Assembly: GCA_016081115.2 (NCBI GenBank)
Contig: JABTTQ020002542.1
Coordinates: 496,001-560,000 of the forward strand
Direction: 5' to 3'
Origin: Rehmannia glutinosa
Lineage: Eukaryota > Streptophyta > Magnoliopsida > Lamiales > Orobanchaceae
DNA: 64,000 nt
A program made the translations under genes and the position numbers. The notes under the pieces were generated by a model. The model worked only from the letters and a program-made list of their open reading frames with translations, was not told where the DNA came from and made no database searches. Positions 56,617 to 64,000 of the stretch are shown here, piece after piece. How positions within the stretch are numbered: position 1 is the first letter of the stretch; every line of letters begins with the position of its first letter.

Positions 56617-59600
56617 ATGCAAGGCGCGGCTATTTCATTCCCCGCTCCGCTTTCTGTCTCCGCCAATCCTCGCAAGCTCGCCGCCGCTAGGTTCAACCCC
56701 CTCTCTCTCTGCCCCTCGGAACGGCTGCGTTTCGGAGATGGTGCTTCACTGTCATTTTCATCCACTTCTTCTTCGGGTCCGTATTTGAGTCCGATTGGAT
56801 GTTCGCTGAAGCAGAGCGGATGGATTTCGGGCCCGAATCATGGTGGTTCGGAGGCCGAATCGGATGGCGTTGTTGTTCGGGCTACGGCGGAGACCCCAGG
56901 TGCGGCGGAGAACCCGAAGTCTAAGGGCTTTGCGGATACTTTGGTGCTTGGAACGCTTTTCGGGCTTTGGTACCTCTTTAATATCTACTTCAATATCTAT
57001 AACAAGCAGGTGGTTATCTCCTTTTTTTTTTTCCTCTTCTTCTTGTTCGTGTTATCTCCTTTTTTCCATCTTCTTCTTGTTCTTCTTCCTCTTTTTCTCT
57101 CTTCCTTTTAAATTCTTTTTGTAATCGGACTGTGGATATTTTTCACTGTGCGGTTGGTTAAATACTAACGAGATAATTATTGGTATTTGTTGCTTATTCA
57201 TAATGTAAATTTAACTTTTGCAGTGAATTGGAAATTAGTTTCAACTAATTCTGGAGTTTTCATTATAAATTATAAATTTAATAAATGTAGAGACACAGAG
57301 AAGAGTAATGATGTAAAGGGCAATATCAGTCCTTACAAGTTACAACTTTCCTTACTTTGAGCCTATTGTTGTAAATCTTATGCTCACTAAATATTACTGC
57401 TGGCATGGAATTTGTGCAGGAACTGCTCGATATTTTATTTAATTTCAAAATATAAATTTTTATCCTGTGATAAAAAGAACATGCTAAACATCACACTCAA
57501 TGATTGCTGATATGTGATGATGATGTTTGTTTGTTTTCATTTATAAATTTAATTAGCTGTACAGACTGAGAAGGCTGGCATGGAATTTGTGGGGGAATTG
57601 CACAATATTTTCTTGAATATTAAAATATAAATTAATTATCCCGTCATGATAAAATAACATGTTGCATTCCATAATTGTTGATATGTGATGATGTTGTGTT
57701 TCTAATAGGTTCTCAAAGCTTTTCATTACCCGCTTACAGTTACTCTGGTTCAATTCGCTGTTGGGACTGTACTTGTTACTCTGATGTGGACCCTCAATCT
57801 CTACAAGCGGCCTAAAATCAGTGGTGCCCAGGTATTCCGTGTGGACTGCTTGTTGATGTTTTTCTGGTCAGTTATTAATCTTAGTTATTAATTATGATGC
57901 TGTATCCAACATTGACAGCTTGCTGCAATTCTTCCACTGGCGGTGGTGCATACTTTAGGCAACCTCTTCACCAATATGAGTCTTGGAAAAGTTTCTGTTT
58001 CATTCACTCACACAATTAAAGCTATGGAGCCTTTCTTCTCTGTTGTCCTCTCTGCTATGTTTCTGGGAGAGGTGAATAATTCCTTTCCATTGAGTCGTTT
58101 AATTTTGTTTAACTTGTATAGTTGTATTAGGAGTCTTCTATATGGAGCTTCAAGGAGTTTATAACTCGTCACATGGAAATGTTTTCTGAAAAGCATTCAC
58201 AAGCACCAATGTTCCTTCATTTCTTGAAAAAATTATTGATTGTATTAGTATAGGTAAATCGACATTTCTACTGCCATGTTTCTCAAAATTTTGTTATTCA
58301 TTTCCACTAATATTTTGTGATAAAATAATAAATATTCTTTTAAGAATAAGTTGATAGGGGTGTTGGTTCCGTGAATACTCCTACTGATAGTTCGGTAGCT
58401 CTCAGTTAAGGAGAAATAACTACACCCAGTCATGGCCCTTGTAAACGTTTTTTGAAATCTGCAGATCATTTAACATGAAAATAATTTTGTTTAGTCGTGA
58501 ATTTCAGTTGGGTTGCTAGGTTTGCATTGATTTTAGGATTAATTACAAAAAGTACCTCTGAGGTTTGACCTAATTACAAAAAAACCCAGCTAGCTTTCAA
58601 AATTACAAAAATATCCCGGAGGTTTTATTTTGTCTAACATTTACCCCCTTCATAAGAAAAAAATATTTCAAAATCCCTCCTGATATTTATAAAAATATTA
58701 TAGTTTACCCTTAATTTTATCACTGAATCAAGACTCTGAGGTACTTTCTGTAATTTTGAAAGTTAGTTGGGTTCTTTTGTAATTAGGTCAAACCTCAGGG
58801 TTATTTTTTTGTAGTTATTGTCTTTGTTTGAACTCGTCGTTTAATGGAATATATTGTTTTACACTTACCCTTCTTTGGACAGTTCCCTACAATATGGGTA
58901 GTTTCCTCTCTTCTACCAGTAGTTGGTGGAGTTGGTTTGGCATCAATGACTGAGGCCTCCTTTAATTGGTAAAGTGCCATGTTACCAATCAATTGCTGTT
59001 ATTGCCCTTGTCTTGTACACTATGCTAACAAGTGTTCATTTCAAGATTTCTGTACAGAATTTATACTATATATATTTTTTGAAGGGCTGGTTTCTGGAGT
59101 GCGATGGCCTCAAATTTGACAAACCAATCTCGCAATGTCCTTAGCAAAAAGTTTATGGTTAAGAAAGAGGTATGTTTGCGTTTATTTTTATATATTTTGA
59201 CCCCAGAGAATGCTATGTCTGAATTACGAGTATCTCTTAGGTTTCATATAATTATTTTTTGGTTCCCAAAATTGTGTGGAATTTTTTATTGCAAAATCTG
59301 TTCATTTTGAAAACACTCTGGAAACATAAACTGATTATTAGCTTTTTTACCTTCCTGTTTGTGAAAATGGTGCTTCAGCTTCAGTTTTCTTAATGTAGGA
59401 ATCCCTGGACAACATTACTCTCTTCTCCATAATTACTATAATGTCCTTCATCTTGACGGCACCTGCTGTGCTTTTCGTGGAAGGCGTCAAGTTCACACCA
59501 TCATACCTTCAGGCTGCTGTAAGTTAATTTTAAAAGAGAATTTGCTTTTATTTTTTGCATCAGGTTTTTCGTCAAAGAGCATGTTTAGTTTGTTGGTTTA

Positions 59601-61107
59601 TTAATTTATTTGGCTGAATATTTTAAATGGATTTTCTTCTTTACCATGGCCAGGGGGTGAATGTCAAGCAGATTTACACTCTGTCGCTCCTGGCAGCTCT
59701 CTGCTTCCATGCATATCAGCAGGTGATCCATTTGAAAATCATCTTATATAACATAAACCACTTGCATAGTTTATGGTGTGGGCCGTGTGGCGAAGTTCAT
59801 AAACACATGCCTATTAAGTAATACCCTTAACAAAGCGCAAAGTGGTAGTTATTATGTGTCATTTATCTGACTGATATGCTAATGAGGTGCTTTTTAAGTT
59901 GCAACATTTCAGCAAATTTTCAGGACAACCCCCACGACTGTTTTTAGGGGATATGTGAAATTGTGAACCAACTGCCAACTTTTTGTCTTTTGCTCATGGT
60001 TATTGACAACTTCTTGAATTTCTATGCTGCTTTCCTATTCACGTGAATGGTTTAATTTTTGAATTTATATTGAAAGACTAAATTATGTTTTTGTGTAAGG
60101 CTGGCTTCTCAGACTTTATAGGAACTAGTTCACTTGAGCCTGCTACAAATGCAATAATTTATTTTACTTGAATTGATTTATGTTTAAAACACAAGTATTC
60201 TGTCATCGTTATAACAGCAGGTTTAACTTATAAGATCATTTTTCTGCCGATAGGTTAGACACTGATAGAATTAGATACAATCTAGTTTAAGTTCACTAAT
60301 TTCATGATATGCAGAGTAATCTATCTTATGCGAACAGTCAAACTCTTCGAAATTTCAAATTAAATAAAAGTCATCCAAAGGTTGGAAAAAATTAAAAAAA
60401 TGATATGATTCTGCATTCTTTACCAAAAAAAGAAAAAGATGATATGATTCTGCATTCTTTACCAATTATATGAAGTTAACTCAACGGCACTAGCATCTTC
60501 ATTTTCATGTCAGATTTATGTTTCTAGTCATAATGACTATGCTGAGAAGAGTTGTTTCTGCAGGTTTCTTACATGATATTGCAGCGCGTATCACCTGTTA
60601 CCCATTCTGTAGGCAACTGTGTTAAGCGGGTGGTGGTTATTGTGACTTCTGTTCTCTTCTTCCGTACACCAGTTTCACCTATTAACTCTCTAGGTATATA
60701 CCCGATTTCTCTTATTACTTAAAGGGTAAAATTACAAAAACTACCCCTATGGTTTAGTGTAATTACAAAAAAAAAGAGTTATTTTTCAAAATTACAAATA
60801 TTCCCCCATAAGGTATTACAAACACCCCCTTGAGGTTTGTATTTGCTTAAAAAACTATCCACCTCTTTGGTGCAATCTGTCAGAAAACGACAAATATCAA
60901 GGGCACCCTTGTAATTTTGAAAGATATCTGGGTTTTTCGTAATTAGAGTGAACTCAAGGGTAAATGATTGTAGAATTTGATTGCAAACAAATTGAATCAC
61001 AACTCTTACATATATGTTTCCCTGTTGCAGGTACTGGAATAGCCCTTGCTGGAGTGTTCCTATACTCAAGAGTAAAGGGCATTAAGCCAAAGTCAAAGAC
61101 GGCTTGA
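56617..61107 (+). CDS. PPT1: Plastid phosphoenolpyruvate/phosphate translocator
   Basis: Nine exons join in frame to 411 residues: 56617-57009, 57709-57831, 57919-58071, 58883-58968, 59085-59169, 59399-59518, 59654-59722, 60564-60693, 61031-61107. Residues 1 to about 90 are Ser/Ala/Pro-rich, a chloroplast transit peptide. Then about eight or more membrane segments of the TPT/DMT family: GLWYLFNIYFNIYNKQ, LVQFAVGTVLVTLMW, AAILPLAVVHTLGNLFTNMS, SFTHTIKAMEPFFSV, SNLTNQSRNVLSKK, VSPVTHSVGNCVKR and the TGIALAGVFLYSRVK end. It exchanges PEP for phosphate across the inner envelope, feeding the shikimate pathway. Blocks match the PPT subgroup (CUE1) rather than TPT or GPT. It looks intact. Introns 3 and 8 each hold a MITE. 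The PPT1/PPT2 choice is uncertain. Confidence 0.93.
58535..58822. mobile_element. TAATTACAAAAA MITE copy 4 (translocator intron 3)
   Basis: Starts AGGATTAATTACAAAAAGTACC then GAGGTTTGACCTAATTACAA; ends with TTTTGTAATTAGGTCAAACC and GTAGTTATTGTC. Centre has ATATTTATAAAAATATTA. Confidence 0.8.
60724..60975. mobile_element. TAATTACAAAAA MITE copy 5 (translocator intron 8)
   Basis: Starts GGGTAAAATTACAAAAACTACC, GGTTTAGTGTAATTACAAAA; ends TTTTTCGTAATTAGAGTGAAC and GGGTAAATGATTGTAG. Confidence 0.72.
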
Positions 61108-61665
61108 AATTGTCCAGTTACTTTTTTCATTTTCTTTTTTGTGGAATTGTTTTGTGATGTTAGATTAGAAACTACAGTTAAAAACTTATAGCGTTAGTCG
61201 GTATATGGGATTTTTCTCAATTTTTGTCTTCCATTTCCATTCCCTTTGAGGTATTTGGATTATTCTTTTATGAATATCCATAACTATAGTTTTTGATGAA
61301 TTGATAATGTATATCATGTTGTCTTCTCAGCACTAAAGTTGATGTGGTCATGGTTATAAATGTGCTTATCATACCATTGTTTATAACCATCGTCATGGTT
61401 ATAAATAATGCTTTTCCAATCACATTTCAATCAAGAACTCTTTTCGCCGCCAATTTTTATTCAGTTTTCTCGTATAATGGCCATCACCATTCTTGAGCAC
61501 GGCCGTGTTGCACCTTCACATTCATGTTCTGAGAAATCTCCTCACGTATGACTTTCGCATGTTCGAATGTGGCGCATTGGTTGCTATATATCAGTTTTCA
61601 TTTGTAAGTCTAGAGAATTCCAGGGAGGCTTAAGGTAAACAATGGATGTTTTTTCAGGTAACTTA

Positions 61666-61914
61666 AAGGGATAACTACAAACACACTATTGAGGTTTAGC
61701 CTAATTATAAAAAGTCCAAATATCTTTTAAAATTATATGTACTTCCTAAATAATTGTTTTTCTCTTACAAACCACCCATCAATGGGGTATTTGTTAGGTA
61801 AATATAAACCTCAAATGATGTTTATAACACTATAAAGGGGTATTTGTATTTTGAAAGATATCTAGATTTTATGTAATTAGGCTACAATGCATAGGTTTTC
61901 TGTAATGATCCCTA
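61666..61914. mobile_element. TAATTACAAAAA MITE copy 6 (downstream of translocator gene)
   Basis: Starts GGGATAACTACAAACACAC, GAGGTTTAGCCTAATTATAA; ends TTATGTAATTAGGCTACAAT and TGTAATGATCCC. Confidence 0.76.
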
Positions 61915-63242
61915 AATTAAATTGAGGCCTCAGAGATGTATGGAATATTGGTATGTGATTTTCATGGAGATAACTTACAATGAATTTAGGTGTCAATAGT
62001 GATGTTTTTAGCTTTCCTTGTAACTTTTATCTTTCAAGTTTCAATGTATCATAGGTGTCATTTTGACAAAACACAAATAAAGAAATCCAACATGTAATTC
62101 AATATAGAAGATAATTAAAAAAAGTTACTATTTAAATTTATAGTATTGATTTTACATTAATTCAAATCAGTGCTATAAAAACCGCTAGGCAGTTAACAGG
62201 CAACAGACTTGGCCTAGCACCTAGGCGGAGATTGGGTGGGGCTAATCGGAAGAAAGACATAGCAAGCCAAGGGGAGTCTAACACCTAGTTGCTGACGGGG
62301 ATTTTAGGAAAGTGAACCAAATGTTCTCTGATACAATGTTTATAGGGTATCAAATATCAATACCCACATTTACTCCTAGATCAGCTCGGTATGAGAAATA
62401 GCAAGTAGCAACTTTAGATGCCAACTATAAATATGGCAACAAGAATTTTACTATTATTAACAACAATACAAATATATATCTCTAACTCTCTTGATATATT
62501 ACATAAAATAACATGTCGTTAATATGTCGCGTTGAAGATAATATTCAGAAATTGTACTCTGTCGTTGCTAAATTCTGAAATTTACACATAAAGGAATTGC
62601 CATCTTTTTATCTCAATTGTCTTTTTATAGGCTTCGACCGTTTGAACTTAAATACTAAACTTCCCGTGAAATCAATAAAGAGCTTTTTATATAGGCTACA
62701 ACAATTTGAACTCGACACGATTCGACCTAAAGTTATTGAGAGAAACACGAACAAAAACACGACTAATACGATCAAACACGATGTTACCAGTTTGTCTTAA
62801 AACATAAATATCTTATGTTTTACATATTTGTTTATATATAATTTGAATATAACCCCAATTTGAACCAAAAATTGAACACAAAAAAGACACGGCCTGATGA
62901 CCCGAATTGCTACCCATACTAACACCAAAGTTCCCCTACAATTAGCAGGGCCCTTAAAGAGTTCTACGATTTTATTTACTATATATGTATATTACATTAT
63001 GATAAATAGTATGTTAACCTTCAATTTCAACCATAGCACCAGAATACAGAAAACAATCAATTTACTTATTTATATCAATGTTCCATAAACTTCTTAAAAC
63101 CAAACAAGAAAAGCAACTTCTCTTACTCCTCATCTATAATTTGATTCTCAAAACATCCCAAATGCCTATTGAAAAACATATCATATATCAATACCCTTCA
63201 TCCCATGAATAAAACCAACCCCCTTCTTCACTTCATACTGCA
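61915..63242. other. AT-rich intergenic region between translocator and MYB genes
   Basis: No gene. At about 62168-62310, AAAAACCGCTAGGCAG, CCTAGCACCTAGGCGG and AACACCTAG suggest a worn relative of the hAT-type MITE at 32715-32978. Confidence 0.45.
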
Positions 63243-63743
63243 TCAATGAGAGGCACATATATCAAATGGCAACTCCACATCAAAACATAGCTCATCATCA
63301 TCAACTTCATGTGGATACCCTCTCGGCATATCATCGATAAATGTATCGGTTCCAATTCGATCATCATGAAAAGGGAAATCATGAGGGACCTCATCAAAAT
63401 CATAATTTGGCAGTACCATATGATCATGTTCATCAGCAGGGCTAAAATGATCCATTTCTGGAGAATTATTTGTTGGAGTTGGAAAATTTCCAATATTTCT
63501 TGATTTGCTCTGTTTTTCTAAGTTTAGGCTCTTGATATAGTTTTGGAGAAGAGAACTTGGCCTTGGCCATTTAGTCCTGCATTTTCGTCGCGAAAATTGT
63601 CTCCTCTTCGTCGCGTTCCAGTGGTTCTTGATCGAATTTTCAGTCCTCCCAGGGAGTCTTTTCGCGATTTCTGCCCATTTGTTACCAATTTCTGCATGAG
63701 CCTCAATTAGGATTCTGTCTTCATCTTCAGCCCATAGATCCTT
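63243..63743 (-). CDS. R2R3-MYB transcription factor, last exon (partial gene)
   Basis: The minus-strand exon starts after the acceptor ATTCAG at 63743 and runs 166 codons to a stop at 63243. It opens KDLWAEDEDRILIEAHAEIG, then NKWAEIAKRLPGRTENSIKN and HWNATKRRQFSRRK: a full R3 MYB repeat with its tryptophans and the signature helix, so it binds DNA in the nucleus. SSLLQNYIKSLNLEKQ follows, then an acidic tail rich in Asp and His with VELPFDICASH at the end. The NSIKNHWNATKRRQ form fits the MYB98/MYB64/MYB119-type group, known for female gametophyte or seed roles; I infer this from motif memory only. R2 and the start codon lie beyond the right edge. Confidence 0.88.
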   Translation of the reverse strand, partial: KDLWAEDEDRILIEAHAEIGNKWAEIAKRLPGRTENSIKNHWNATKRRQFSRRKCRTKWPRPSSLLQNYIKSLNLEKQSKSRNIGNFPTPTNNSPEMDHFSPADEHDHMVLPNYDFDEVPHDFPFHDDRIGTDTFIDDMPRGYPHEVDDDELCFDVELPFDICASH

Positions 63744-64000
63744 CTGAATGAGAATAATGTAAGAAATTTAATAATTTATTGGATTTTTTGGGGTGTATTA
63801 TGAAAATGTTAAATTGCAATTTTAATTCTGGAGCTAAAAGGGTGACAATAATGTTCCTGCATTAATTCTGGAAAAAGTTACTGAAAAAGTCAATGTGTCA
63901 ACATTTTTGGCTAAACCTCTTGATAATAAACCAATTTCGATTATGTGGACATCCTTTATATGAATTAATATGTTGATTGAGACAAAAACTTCAAGAAAGA
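63744..64000 (-). other. Intron of the MYB gene (to window edge)
   Basis: No R2 repeat or other coding words on the minus strand. The acceptor at its left end is CTCATTCAG; the donor is outside the window. Confidence 0.6.

Overview
This is a nuclear genome window from a flowering plant, probably a eudicot. Two spliced genes with GT-AG introns, the last exon of a third gene, and a dense set of nested LTR retrotransposons and Mutator/hAT elements all fit that origin. I cannot name the species. No rRNA, tRNA, CRISPR array or bacterial-type operon was seen.

Region 1 (1-26538) is one minus-strand Copia element of Sirevirus type (element C). Its 3' LTR runs off the left edge and its 5' LTR is at 24978-26538. 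It has a Met-tRNA primer site, decayed gag and pol, and several kb of accessory sequence between RNase H and the 3' LTR. Two younger plus-strand elements sit inside it. Element A (4654-11908) is an Athila-like Gypsy derivative with 1.5-kb LTRs, a perfect CAGGG target duplication and no RT/RNase H/integrase. Element B (13227-21096) is a second Sirevirus that kept gag and an env-like reading frame but lost pol.

Region 2 (27244-45609) is an old Mutator-like element (MULE). It has degenerate terminal inverted repeats and a perfect 9-bp target duplication, ATTTTCAAA. It carries a dead MURA-type transposase on the plus strand and a decayed DUF1985-like gene on the minus strand. Palindromic AT-rich arrays built on AACGTGATA/TATCACGTT lie within it. 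Later insertions into it are a TIR element (31150-32444), a hAT-type MITE (32715-32978), a Sirevirus related to B (element D, 36512-44258, TSD TTGTC) and a MULE-type MITE (44566-45461, TSD AATGTGAGA).

Region 3 (45619-64000) is gene territory. It holds a BOI/S-RNase-binding-protein-type RING E3 ligase gene (49868-52849, with an apparent 1-nt frameshift in exon 2), an intact nine-exon plastid phosphoenolpyruvate/phosphate translocator gene (56617-61107), and the last exon of a minus-strand R2R3-MYB gene (63243-63743). At least six copies of one small inverted-repeat element lie in the introns and flanks of the first two genes.

The most interesting signal is in the LTRs of elements B and D. Each LTR has a downstream array of six short hairpins with a near-constant GTGGT loop. 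Stem changes between elements are compensated on the opposite arm, which suggests a structured RNA leader under selection while the family was active.
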